Below, one piece after another: positions 10,948 through 21,472 of a stretch of 64,000 bases of DNA (positions are counted from its first letter, which is position 1; every line of letters starts with the position of its first letter). Below the pieces are notes generated by a model, which had not been told where the DNA came from, made no database searches, and worked only from the letters and a program-made list of their open reading frames with translations. The DNA comes from Mucidula mucida (taxonomy: Eukaryota; Basidiomycota; Agaricomycetes; Agaricales; Physalacriaceae). The translations under genes and the position numbers were made by a program. Where the stretch lies: positions 38,904 through 102,903 of the forward strand of contig JADNYV010000133.1 in the NCBI GenBank assembly GCA_015501055.1, given 5' to 3'.

Positions 10948-12370
10948 TCACGGCAACAAAGCATCTCGAGTGCTGTTCCTGACATCCTTCAAGAACTTGG
11001 CTAGGTCAGTCCCACCCGTGCCCTTCAGCGGAGCCTCTGCCGCATCAGCTCTACCGACTTCCGTCTTGCCCTTCTTCGCTGGAATAATGATATACGTCGT
11101 CACAATGATTATATGGGAGTCTCTAAACGCCTTGAGCGCGCCAACTGCAGCGTTATATCCCTCCGAAAGCTTGGCGTCTCCGTGCATCTTGACCATCTCC
11201 CTGAGAGGGCGTGGATCGTTGGAGAGATGGTTCAGAAAGTTGCGATGGTGGCGCGGCATGTAAACCTGCATGCGTTCTAGAAAGGATTTCTTCTTCTCTT
11301 CCGAGCCAGTAATAGATGATGCGTGAGAGTACTGCGACACGCCCAGGAAGATGTCTAATGCGTGAACCAAAGCGCTCTGGCCTGCGCTTGGCCCAGATAA
11401 CTCTGTCGGGTACAGGATTCCTTGGCTGACCAGCTCCTCGTCGTCCAAGCCTTCGAATTCCCATTTCTTACCGTCGGGTGAAGAGTCCACGCCTTTGAAC
11501 CATGGGCGCACTTGGTCGTAGAATACATTCGGATCACAGCCATCGCGAACGCGTATTAGTAGCTCTTTGAGTTCGTCGATGACTGTGGCCATACGGTGAA
11601 GGTATTCTGTGATACGGCGTACAGCAATCTCGTCGCCGACGAATGCTTCATCCATAGTCTCACGCATCAGCTCCAGAGCCTCGACGCCTCGCAATTCCAT
11701 TCTTGAAGAGGTCAGATAGAATTCCTCTTCGTCGTGGGTACCAGTAAATGTTGTCTGGCAGTTCAGGTTCTCGATGGTGGGGAATGACTGGGAGGAAGGC
11801 ATCTCCCAGTTATACAACACGTCGTCAGAGTAAGTGAGAACTGGAGGGAGCTGGAGGTGGTGGGAGACTTGGAGAAGGGGAATCGTGATGGAACGGGGTA
11901 TAACTATAGGTGCGTCGGGTGGGAGGGAGTGGATATAAAAGTGCATTATCCATGCTAGGACGTGATGCGCTCGTCGAAGGACTACTTCCGACTTGGTGAG
12001 GTCGTCTACGGGAAGCATGGGAAGCTACACATCGCATCAGTTCACTAAATCTAACCATGAATCTGAATTGACCGACCGTCCTGACGCTCTCCCTCCACGT
12101 CTCCGAAACTACTTTCTCTTCGTCCCGAAGATCCGGGGTACTTCCGAGCTGTATTCTGTCTACTTGTGCCTTCTCAAGGACACGTTCCCAAACGTCCCAC
12201 TGTTGTGGGAGACGCGCAGGAGGGGCATGAGGAGGCATAAAACCGGTCCGGTTGTCCACATCGAAATCGTGTGCGGCGAGGGTGGTGGTATCCACGGCGC
12301 CGCCATGGCTTACCAAGACGTCGCGCCCTTGGGAGAGGAAATGCTCGGCGGGGAGGATGGGGGTCGACAT
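10948..12370 (-). CDS. indoleamine 2,3-dioxygenase (tryptophan to N-formylkynurenine)
   Basis: Haem enzyme that opens the indole ring of tryptophan, first step of the kynurenine route to NAD. One 52-nt intron (12025-12076) gives 456 codons. Seen: N-terminal FDVDNRTGFMPPHAPP, helix QVDRIQL...LRDEE, the SGPSAGQSALVHALDIFLGV segment that lines the haem pocket in the family, the proximal-histidine block MPRHHRNFL, and the fungal C-terminal block KGTGGTDLAKFLKDVRNSTR. The start at 12368-12370 gives MSTPILPAEHF, typical of fungal members. The donor GTCGGT is weak, but both exons are whole codons and the join ESVRT/LPMLPVDDL fits the family. No breaks. Confidence 0.93.
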
Positions 12371-12858
12371 GATTCAAAGGAAGAAGAGGAAAGGCTAATC
12401 GATGGTGTTAAAGATGATGGCGCAATTCGCGTAGAATGAGTAATCCCCGGTTTAGTGTATAGGCCTAGACGGGGGTGAGTGACTGTGAGTGAGCGGTCCG
12501 GATGACATATGATGAGCTGATTACCTGTTAACACCGGGATTTAGTCAAACAGTAAGGCTTTTGATGGAGAACATGAAAGAGGAGAGTCATGGAGAAAAAT
12601 CCATGTCAGGGGCTACGGCAATCCGGCGGCTCTTGCCTCATTTGCAAATAACCGGATGCTTGCCCACTGTGGGCCATGGAGGCTGTAGCCTGTAAGAATG
12701 GCACATCGTTCGACGTCACTGTATTTGACCAGGGATCAGCCTGTCGGCGGGAGAGTGGGGGGGAGACGCGATTTAATTTCCGGACGTGGCTGTGCTTCAT
12801 CCTTCTCCGTAGTCCGTCCGCGCGTCAACTTGTGCATTCGCGTTCTTTCTTGTCGAGG
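12371..12858. other. intergenic region with diverged dispersed repeat
   Basis: Promoter side of the dioxygenase gene. From about 12600 to 12800 it holds pieces also found at about 19210-19410: ggggctacggcaatccg and, further on, cggcgggaga...ggacgtggctgtgcttc. The two copies are clearly related but well diverged. No coding potential. Confidence 0.4.
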
Positions 12859-13548
12859 CGCTACTATTGGTGTCTAAATGCACTTGTATTCCGATCGGCC
12901 GCGTGCATCTCCGCGTCCGCGTCGAGTGTCGCGCCTTCTGAGGCAACAGGCTTAGCCTTGCTCCCGGGCTTCTCCATACCTCTCAGTAGTGTTGCAAATC
13001 CTCAACGCAGACCGGATGGATCACAGAGTGTTGACTCGTCTTGGTCCGGCGAGTATGATGGCAAAGGGCGTATGAGCCTGAGCGTGTCGGCTTATGCGTA
13101 CAACAAAGGCGCATAAATGCGGTAGCTGCTTAGTTTAGAGAGTTGCCACGACCGTTTAATTGGTGTTCGTGAGCTAACGAAGTGTGGTCTTGCACGATGG
13201 TGCTGTAGACTCAACTCCTTCTCTGGATGACAATGCCGACTCTCTGCTGCTCAGATCAACAGCAGGGCTAATTTAAACCATCAATCTTTGTGGCTTTACA
13301 AGAGAGCTCATTGAAGCCCGATGCAAACTAAGCAACCAGAAATATGTAAGGGTGGGCCACAAATCATGTTCGACTTGACTGAGAATTCAACCTTCAACGC
13401 AACACAATTGAAGCTCATTATAGTGGTATCATCTTGGAAGAGAGACTCAGAGTTACAGCCAGCCGTGGTCGAAGGCGCGACACTCGACGCGGACGCGGAA
13501 CTGCACGCGGCCGATCGGAATAAAAGTGCATCTGGACACCGATACGCT
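12859..13548. repeat. about 690-bp segment bounded by ~78-bp inverted repeats
   Basis: The left arm 12859-12937 is the reverse complement of 13471-13548 with a handful of mismatches (core GGCGCGACACTCGACGCGGA and GCGGCCGATCGGAAT). The arms are GC-rich with an E-box-free, low-complexity core, and the ~530 bp between them has no gene. It could be a non-autonomous DNA element or a fold-back structure. I could not find a clear target-site duplication. Confidence 0.6.
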
Positions 13549-13715
13549 ACTTCACCGCACTTTTAGAACCTATCATTTGCAGTGGACCTACGCCGATACA
13601 TGACTAGTAACAGTCATTGCTCTGTCTAACAGAAGGCCCGCCCTTCGCATTCCAACGGAAGCGTTGATAGTTTGAAGTGGCGCGCCGAATATTCCGCGTT
13701 CATGAAGCATGATGG
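13549..13715. other. short intergenic spacer with diverged duplication flank
   Basis: About 165 bp. From roughly 13640 onward it still shows weaker similarity to 20987-21069, the sequence just outside the strong 403-bp duplication (13716-14118 and 21070-21472). This suggests the duplicated tract was originally longer. Confidence 0.4.
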
Positions 13716-14118
13716 CTTCATCGTTTTCTAGCAACCCACATCTCAGCTCCGTACACCCACCTCATCATTGCCCTATCATCACACGTATATTCACAGTTGA
13801 CTGTGGTGGTCCTCTGCTTCCCCTGCGCGTCGTTTTCTTGGAAACCATACTGTCGCATGTCGTCAAACTCAAACCCTAGACTCTCTGCAACCGCCAGAAC
13901 CTCGTCTAAACTCAGTTCCACACGCTCCTGGCCACCGGTGCCATACAAAAGCGGTCCCAAATTAATCCAGACACCACCGGAGGCAAGGAGGGAGTAAATA
14001 TGAGCAAGAGTGCGGACAGGGTTCAGTAACGCGTCGATAAAGAAGAGGGTCACGATGTAGTCATAGCCAACGTCTCTCTTTCGCAAAAGAGCAACATTAA
14101 GGACTGAAGCTGGCGGGG
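13716..14118. repeat. duplicated 403-bp segment, copy A
   Basis: Matches 21070-21472 base for base at a constant offset of 7354 with about a dozen substitutions and no gaps. It carries the 3' end of the methyltransferase gene plus its stop. The right edge (at tggcgggg) coincides with the FunK1/methyltransferase junction. Confidence 0.92.
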
Positions 14119-15134
14119 GATCTTTCGCCATGTCGTCGGTGTAGTTTTGATACATATCCAAGAACGGGTCTGGCATCAAGTTCTCCAGGATTCCGCGCTG
14201 CGCTAAAGTTGCTCGATGAAGACAGATGAGTACCACGATGAAGCGGCGTTCGTCCAGACATTCACATTGAGACGATGTCTGCAGGTCCACAATCTGGAAG
14301 GGTTGAGAGACGGCGACGATGGACCGGTCGTAATAGAGAAGTTGCATTTCGTTGACCCAATAAGGACTGCGAGACTGTGTGACCGAAAGCCGGCACTGGA
14401 CAGGACTTCTAGAGCATATTGTGCGCATTGGAGGGAGACAGAATAGGGGTCTCCCAAATCGTTGTTTGCTTGAAAGGTAGGCGCTTTGGAAGCCTGCTCA
14501 ACGGAGGCCGCAATAGCGGGGAGGACGCGCGATTTGAGTCTCTTTGCGACAGGCAGGTCCGCCGGGCGGGACTGTAGTGGGCGCTTTCTCGCATTTCAAG
14601 CCTTTCTGCGCTTCAGCTGTTTCAGTAATAGTATGCCGTAGTTCGCAGTCTCTGGGATCCAAGCCACCTAGGCAACGGGGTTTAAGAAAGAGACATGACG
14701 GAAGAGAGACGCACCGGGCCCAGTAAGAGCAAGTTGCACCACGGTCGAGGACTCGCTTTCCTGCCCGAACATCATAGTAGAGTTGCCCTTGAGACAACCA
14801 GGCCTCTCTACTCTATTACCAGTCGGTTCTTTAGGATAGCTTGATGATAGTCAAGATGCACCTAAGTTGTCCCTTTTGACGATGACTCGAGTCACAGCAT
14901 CGCAGATTGGAGGTAATCGTTGTACAACTGATTCTTGCGTTGCCTATCTAAGAGACAGGTGTACTTGAAAGACGTTCGTGCGTTGCGATAAGAAGGGTTG
15001 TTGGCAATAGAATGAATGAGGGCGTGCATGGTCTTGTCAGACTGCCACTCGGCGCGCAGCCCTAGGATGACATGGAGGAAGACGTCGGTGGGGAAGAAGA
15101 CGCCATACGTCTTCAGAGCATCATACAAGTACAT
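13718..15134 (-). pseudogene. FunK1 relic fused in frame to methyltransferase 3' end (chimera)
   Basis: The 5' part is a FunK1 gene: MYLYDALKTYGVFFPTDVF at 15134 downward, LDPRDCELRHT near 14660, QCAQYALEVLSSAGFRSH near 14410, then after a frame break near 14350 NEMQLLYYDRSIVAVSQPF...MPDPFLDMYQNYTDDMAKDP. At about 14118 the sequence switches, without losing frame, into ASVLNVALLRKRDVGYDYIV and the rest of the methyltransferase C-terminus found intact at 21072-22352, ending AEMWVARKR at the same stop. The FunK1 kinase core is therefore missing. A stop follows DYLQSAML near 14892, and the 14428-14890 part is degenerate. The open stretch from about 14357 to 13718 might still make a chimeric fragment, but most likely the locus is dead. 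Confidence 0.8.
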
Positions 15135-15340
15135 GTCGACGGAAGCTCAAGCGGACGCTTTGTCTAGGCGTCAAGACGAGTTGAGGCAAGGCCTGTATTA
15201 TCGAACAATGAGTGGGTGAAGTGAGACTGGGATATGCATCGCGGTGCCTTCGATTGTTATGAGACGTTGATTTTGAAAGAAGAACGCTTTATCAGGCAGT
15301 CTGAGCAAGTCGACAACAAACAGCGCTGTATCTGTGCGCT
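15135..15340. other. upstream flank of FunK1 relic
   Basis: Leader and promoter remnant between the relic's first recognisable codon and the shared upstream block. Contains no additional gene. Confidence 0.4.
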
Positions 15341-15392
15341 CTGTCAACAGTCGGTTGCCAAGGGGGTTACTGTCACGTGCCCGTGTCCACCA
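15341..15392 (-). promoter_or_regulatory. conserved FunK1 upstream block, relic copy
   Basis: Shares gttgccaag...ttactgtCACGTGcccgtgtccac with the block upstream of FunK1 copy 2 and, more weakly, copy 1. It sits about 207 bp before the relic's first ATG, on the same side and at a similar distance as in the other copies. Confidence 0.5.
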
Positions 15393-15595
15393 AGTTGCCT
15401 CAGGCGGAAAACTGTGATAATAAGTACTCGTAACGCAGCGCTAACTACGATTCGTTCTCACAGACACACAGCGGATATCTTGACGTATGGCATCCGTCTC
15501 AGTGTCGCATCAGCCGGGAGAGGACATAAAATAACAACTTTGAGTAGTAGTATACATATAAGCAATAGTATCTGGTATCGAAAGTAACACCAGCT

Positions 15596-18580
15596 TTAAT
15601 CCTTTTTGGCAACCGGATACATACGTTTAAGCAGCCGCTGGTTGCCACTCGCATCCTTTCCAAAGGTCTTCATGATTTTAAAGATGGCATCATAAGTGAC
15701 AGCATCGTTCATGGTTTCTTCGTCAAAGGGCTCGCGTGCATTCTCGTCGACATCCATGTCCTCCTCGTCAGGAGCTTCCCGTGCCCATTGGCCCCTGTTA
15801 GCTATACCCTTCTCGAAAGTTTTGTATAGCCCTTATTCCAAGCGGCGAAGTCTTTGAAGGAATTATCTGGGACAGGAATAGCGCGCGCATTGTAGGTCGA
15901 GATTATTGCATGTTTCTCTTTATACAGCTGGTTGTCTGTCATGGAGAACCATGAGTGATAGAGAGAGGATTTATTGGCGTGGAGATAAGAGCCATCTTTG
16001 CTGGGTACCTTCTTGAGTGCGTAGGCACAGGTAAGAAGAACGATGAGGTAGAAGATCGACTCGAGGTCATGACGGTATAGATGAACGGGAGGGTTTCCGT
16101 TAGCGTCCAGGGCATGCAGCTCATGAGCCATAAAGGGTCGAGTTCCGGTGCGCTGCTTGGAGGACGCGCCGATCGCGTTCCGGAAAGACGACAAATCAAA
16201 GTCATTGAGGACACCGCAGATTCTACCTCTGCGCTTGTGCCACATGATGTTTCCTTGGCTAATGTCTCGATGGATAATCCGCGGATGGTCGTAGATCCAA
16301 CGGTGTACTGAAACAAAAGTCAGCATTGTAGCACAGACGCAGCCGGGAGAACATACCTTGAAATACATCAAAAATCACTCGTGCATAATCCTCCGGCGTC
16401 GTTAAGGCATCCAGGTGGTGCAGGCGTTCATAAACGCTCACTCGACATACTCGGTGTTCGTAGTAGAACGCCTTGTCGTCGACAAACTTGACATCCGGGC
16501 CCGATAGATACTCCCGGAGTCTGCTTCCAGGACTATCTGGCTGCAGCGAGAAATCTTGAGAGTGCAAGATAGTCGGAATATGGTCCAGCACCCACGCCGC
16601 ATCTTCCTGCGCCTCCGCCGCTTCCTTGATCGCGTCCACAAAGGTGTTCTCAGGTACCCGGGAGGACGCAGGCCAACTGATCTTAACGACCAGGTCCATG
16701 TCCGGCCATTCATCGGACGTTCCTTCAACGACACAGGTGTTCCGTCCAATGATCCCTGGTTGACGCATAACGATGCGCCCCAGCGTTACCAAGACGGCTT
16801 TGCCGCCGACTTGGAGTTTGATCTGCTTCCCAACAAAGAGCGTTTTGGGGTCCTTCACCATGTCGTCGGTGTAGTTCTGATACATCTCCAAGAACGGATC
16901 TGGCATCAGGTTCTCCATGATCCCACGCTGCGCTAGAGTCGCTCGATGCAGACAGATAAGGAGTGCGACGAAGCGGCGTTCATCCACACACTGGACGTAG
17001 TCAGTGGTCTTGAGGTCGACCATTGGGAACGGCTGAGAAACGGCGATGACGGAACGGTCGTAATAGAGGATTTGGAGCTCGTTTATTCCGACGAGGAAGC
17101 CGAAACAGTGTGAGCGAAAGCCAGCGCTGGAAAGGACATCAAGTGCATATCGCGCGCATTGACGGGAGACTTTGAGTCGATTTTGCGAATCGTCAACCGG
17201 CTCCACGTTTATGGATGACAGTGTCTCTCCGCCAGAGGCAACCGTGGCGGCAATACTGCTTTCTGTCTTGGACCTTTTGGCCCTAGGCATGTCGCTCGTA
17301 GATCGCGACGGACGTTTGTTGTTCCGCAGATCATCACCGATAGCCGACGAGATGCCTGTGCGTTCTTCACCCCTTTCGACAGCATCAAGATATTCCTTCA
17401 TGTCTCTAGGATCCGTGCCATCTATGTAAAGAGTTAGACACATATGGAAAAGAACTGCAGAGAAGACTCACCGATACCTAAGACCGTGTATGGAGACGTC
17501 GAGCCACGATCGACGCTTTTCCGGAATCGCTTCCAGTCGATGAAATATTGACCTTGAGGCCAACCGAAATTTTTCTGTGGTCCTTCGTTGGTCCGCATCT
17601 CATTACCTGAACCTTCCCACAAACTTTGGAAGACAGTCATCCCGTCGGGCGAACGATCGGCATTGGAGCCAAAAAGATACTTGGGATCCTGGCGATAGCT
17701 CCACAACGATTTGGCTTCGTCGCTCCCGTCCTCTTTGACGAAAATACCCGTGGCGATGTTACACATATCCAGGTAGTCGTCGTATAACAGTTTTTCATGC
17801 TGGATACTCCGTTGGAGGCTAATCCTCTTGTATCGATTCCGGCGTATGCGATAGGTGGTGTCATTGAGGACTTTGTCAATGAGGGATTTTAGTGCTTTAT
17901 CAGACTGCCAGTCTTTGGGAAGACCAAGCAGGACATGTAGGAAGATGTCGGTGGGTAAGAAGACACGAGAGCTTTTTAGGTCTTCATCAACGTATACATC
18001 GACGGATCTACGATGATAATGCTCTTTGAAGTCAAATTGGCTCGAAGGACCTCTGTTCCAGGCGTCTGCGCAAGCTTGGGCAGTCCCTGCAGCCTTGGAC
18101 GAGGAGTAGTTGGTGTGGACAGATCGATGGGGGGCGCGGGCTCTTCGATGAGGAACCCATCGGGAGAGGGTGAGCGAGAGGGCGGAATTTGACGAGAAGT
18201 AGCAGGACGGGGAATACGAGTCGGGCGCTTCGAAGAAGGATTGGACCTTCGTGGTAGGGTAGGAGGCCGACGGTCCACCGAAGGCCTAACTCTGTGTGGT
18301 CCGATGGTGGAGCCTAAGGCGGTGGGCAGATTTGGTGTCATCTCAACATGATTAGAATCCGCTTGCGGCCCGATGAGGAGTTCACACCCGGAGGGTTCGC
18401 GGCCTAAGGCGTTACGACGCGCATGCGGCCCGATGACGAGCTCATCTGTAGAGGATTCGCGACCTAAGGCGTTCGGCACATTTGGTGTCTTTTCAACATG
18501 ATCAGAAGGGAGCGGCCTGATGAGGAGCTCATCTCCCGAGGAGATTCGGGATCTGAGTCGGGATATGAAGCCTTGGGCAT
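15596..18580 (-). CDS. FunK1-family protein kinase, copy 2 (frame problems at both ends)
   Basis: The core is clean across two introns (16308-16356 and 17422-17471): QCARYALDVLSSAGFRSH, LILYYDRS-type block, LVVKISWPASS, IIHRDISQGNIMWHKRRG, NDFDLSSF, QRTGTRPFMAHEL, RHDLESIFYL. Near 15816 the frame breaks: as read it stops at 15802 (GYTKLSRRV), while one base shift restores IANRGQWARE and an acidic tail ending LLKRMYPVAKKD at 15596, matching copy 1. At the 5' end a likely start is the ATG at 18578-18580 (MPKASYPDSDPESP), but the Pro-rich repeat frame that follows is out of phase with it. Near 18053-18120 either a 68-nt intron with a weak donor or a second frame shift is needed. The kinase domain may still be made; full-length product is doubtful. 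Confidence 0.7.
18360..18560. repeat. imperfect tandem repeat in FunK1 N-terminal region
   Basis: Units spaced 60 and 87 bp apart, each carrying gatgaggagctcatc and cctaaggcgtt variants. Read on the minus strand they give DELVIGPHA...NALGRE-like units. The repeat accounts for part of the size difference between FunK1 copies. Confidence 0.6.
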
Positions 18581-18771
18581 ATCCGGTGGCAAAGGCAGGG
18601 GGAAAAAGTCGATGAAGAAGAGAAGAGCGTGCATGGCTGCCCGTATTTATATGCAGGACAGTTGTTACCAAATTGGGGATACAATGGACGATTGGCCGTC
18701 GATCGTGTGGACCAGCTGCGGACAATGGAAGTCGCGTGGACGGTGGCCAAAATGGCTGTGGACAGAATGTC

Positions 18772-18832
18772 GACAATGACAATCGTTTGCCAAGAGAGTT
18801 TCTGTCACGTGCCCGTGTCCACGTTTGGAAAA
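18772..18832 (-). promoter_or_regulatory. conserved FunK1 upstream block, copy 2
   Basis: gacaatgacaatc...ttgccaag...tgtCACGTGcccgtgtccacgtttggaaaa. It matches 8607-8667 along its length and 15341-15392 in its centre. It lies about 190 bp before the proposed ATG of FunK1 copy 2. Confidence 0.55.
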
Positions 18833-19818
18833 CAAATGGCGGACGTCGTTCCGCAGTGCGTGTTACGACTCGTGCTTTATTTTTTCCCCATCTTCTCTCG
18901 TTGAGTCGCTCTACGAGACTGGACTCGTCCTAGATAACGCACAACAATGTCAATTTTTGAGCTATGGCTTTGTCTATTAGATTTTACAACTTCAACCAAT
19001 CTAAAGCGGAACAACAATGCCGCTATCACTACGCGGGGCGCAAATAATAGTGTGTGCCAAATGTGCCGCCAAACAGAATGCCAAAAAATCCCTTTTGGTA
19101 GAGCACTCGGCCAATGCACAAACTTGCCTTTGTCTCTGGCCAAATTGATCTGATCGCCACTGCCAAACATAAATTTGGCAGCCATAAAAGAGGGGAGCAA
19201 AAAAATTGAATGTTAGGGGCTGCAGCAATCCGAGTGATTTTGCCAGCCCACATGACCGACACGGTCTACCGTATGCGCGCCACTCGACTGCAAGGTGTTG
19301 TAACCGGATTAACACATCATTGTGGACTGCCCTAAGACTGCCCTCAAGCCCATGCCGGCGGGAGACACGGTTTAATCTCCAGGCGTGGCTGTGCTGCGCC
19401 TTGGCTTCTACAGATTGCAGTCACTGACCTGGACAGTTCGTCGACCGACCACAAGATGACCCTCGTATTTTGTCATGGCCAAGCAATACTTCTCCGCATA
19501 TAGAGCCATCCCCTTCAGACCTATCAATTACGTGGAGTCTACATCAATTTCCATCACGATGCATCGTTGCGAAACGGAGGTGAGTACATATTCCAACAGT
19601 CATTTCCCGGTCCAGCAGGAAGACTCATTGCATAATTCAGCAGTCTATCACACGTTTCCATCGCAAAGGAAACAGAAGCCAGAACTTACGGGCATCTTCA
19701 CATCACGTCGCGTCCAATGCGCCTTAGATAGTAGCTCGAACACAGTGCATAACTTAAAGGGCAGGCGCAATATAAACAGCACCAGTGAATCCTCACTGAT
19801 TCCTCTTATTTCCCCATC
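18833..19818. other. intergenic region with dispersed repeat copy
   Basis: Non-coding. About 19210-19410 is the second copy of the diverged repeat seen at 12600-12800 (aggggctgcagcaatccg ... cggcgggaga ... ggcgtggctgtgct). The last 300 bp should contain the promoter of the following dehydrogenase locus. Confidence 0.4.
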
Positions 19819-20923
19819 ATGTCTACCAAACGAGTTGCTTGTATCACCGGTGCTGCCCAAGGCATTGGACGCGCTATTGCACTTAGACTCGCGGACGACG
19901 GATGCGATCTTTCTCTTGGAATCCCTCGTCAGCGAAATTGAAACGAAAGGACGAAAAGCAATCTTCGTTATCGCCGATATTACGAGCGAGGCAGAGGTAG
20001 ACAACTTGATTGTTACAACCGTAAGGGATCTTGGTAGCTTGGGCATCGTATGTGACTATGGGTCGTCTCTTCTTCACGTCTGTATTGAGGCTTTCAGATG
20101 GTGGCCAATGCTGGAATAACAATGCTGAAGAGCATCCTTGATAGTATGCCTCCGAGTTTGTTCATCTCTATCGATATTCATGTACCCAACAGCTACTCTC
20201 GAGGACGTTGATCGCATCCATTCGGTCAACGTCAAGGGTACCTTCATCTGCTATGAAGCCGCCGCCAAAGCGATGATTGCGCAAGGTCGTGGTGGATGTA
20301 TTATTGGTAACATCTCAACGTTAATATGTCAAAGCACTATGACCTAGCTGAATATTTATAGGTGCTTCTTCGCTCGCCGGAAAGAAAGGTTATTATATCG
20401 CCCAAGCTTCTAGTACTAGTCGTACTGATTTGTCTGGAAGGTGCCCCAATGTGCAGTATCTACTGCGGAAGCAAATCGACCGTTCGCGCAATTACACAAT
20501 CTGCAGGTGAGTAATCCACACTTGCGGATTAGAGCCATGTAGGTAACTTATACGCCTGCAATAGCCCAAGAGTGGGGAAAGGACAACATTCGTGTTAATG
20601 CCTATGCACCTGGCTTCACACCTACGCCTTCGCTTTACGCCATGAAAGATATCTTAGGTCTTCCAATTGGGGCCTACATCGATATAGTATGCTGCCTCCG
20701 CTGCCATATCTATACGTTCATACTGACTGTAATCTAGATGAAGAAACAGAGTGCTCTGAATTGTACACCCACTCCCGAAGGGGTCGCCGGCCTTGTCTCA
20801 TTCCTCGCGTCTGACGACTCGAAGTTTATGACAGGTTCGTTGACTATGGTTGCTGTTGACCTAAGTACTCACCACATTGCAAGGCCAAACTTTGACTATC
20901 GATGGGGGAATATGGTTCGATTG
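19819..20923 (+). pseudogene. short-chain dehydrogenase/reductase, disabled by a small deletion
   Basis: Classic SDR: start MSTKRVACITGAAQGIGRAIA (TGxxxGIG cofactor loop), VANAGITMLKSIL, VNVKGTFICYEAAAKAM, GASSLAGKKG, catalytic IYCGSKSTVRAITQSA (YxxxK), NAYAPGFTPTP, and end LTIDGGIWFD. Seven introns are intact (20048-20097, 20144-20192, 20307-20361, 20389-20440, 20517-20564, 20687-20737, 20835-20882) and all exon joins are in phase. But after DGCDLSL, near 19917, about 12-15 expected residues are missing and the frame shifts before LVSEIETKGRKAI. As read, translation stops after IPRQRN. One lesion only, so inactivation looks recent. It resembles diacetyl/butanediol-type SDRs, but substrate is not predictable. 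Confidence 0.75.
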
Positions 20924-21069
20924 AAAGATTTCTAGACCCCTCTAGCATGTAACACCACTGATCATGAAGCAACAAGTATGCTACCCCCTTCACATTCCAC
21001 CGGAATTGTTGACAGGTTAACGTGGCGGGCCAAATTTTCGCTTTCATAAAGCGCGCATGCGCATGCTGT

Positions 21070-21472
21070 CTTCATCGTTTTCTAGCAACCCACATCTCAG
21101 CTCCATATACCCACCTCATCATTGCCCTATCGTCACACGTATATTCACAATTGACTGTGGTGGTCCTCTGCTTCCCCTGCGCGTCGTTTTCTTGAAAACC
21201 ATACTGTCGCATGTCGTCAAACTCAAACCCTAGACTCTCCGCAACCGCCAGAACCTCGTCTAAACTCAGTTCCACGCGCTCCTGGCCACCGGTGCCATAC
21301 AAAAGCGGTCCCAAATTAATCCAGACACCACCGGAGGCAAGGAGGGAGTAAATATGAGCAAGAGTGCGGACAGGGTTCGGTAACGCGTCAATAAAGAAAA
21401 GGGTCACGATGTAGTCATAGCCAACATCTCTCTTTCGCAGAAGAGCAACATCAAGGACTGAAGCTGGCGGGG
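21070..21472. repeat. duplicated 403-bp segment, copy B (parent)
   Basis: The source copy of the block at 13716-14118, lying at the 3' end of the intact methyltransferase gene. Weaker similarity continues a further ~80 bp beyond the stop codon side (about 20987-21069 against 13640-13715). Confidence 0.9.

Noticed and set aside
15234..15587. 117-codon rightward open frame
   Set aside because: Overlaps the FunK1 promoter block; no codon bias, no homology recognised.
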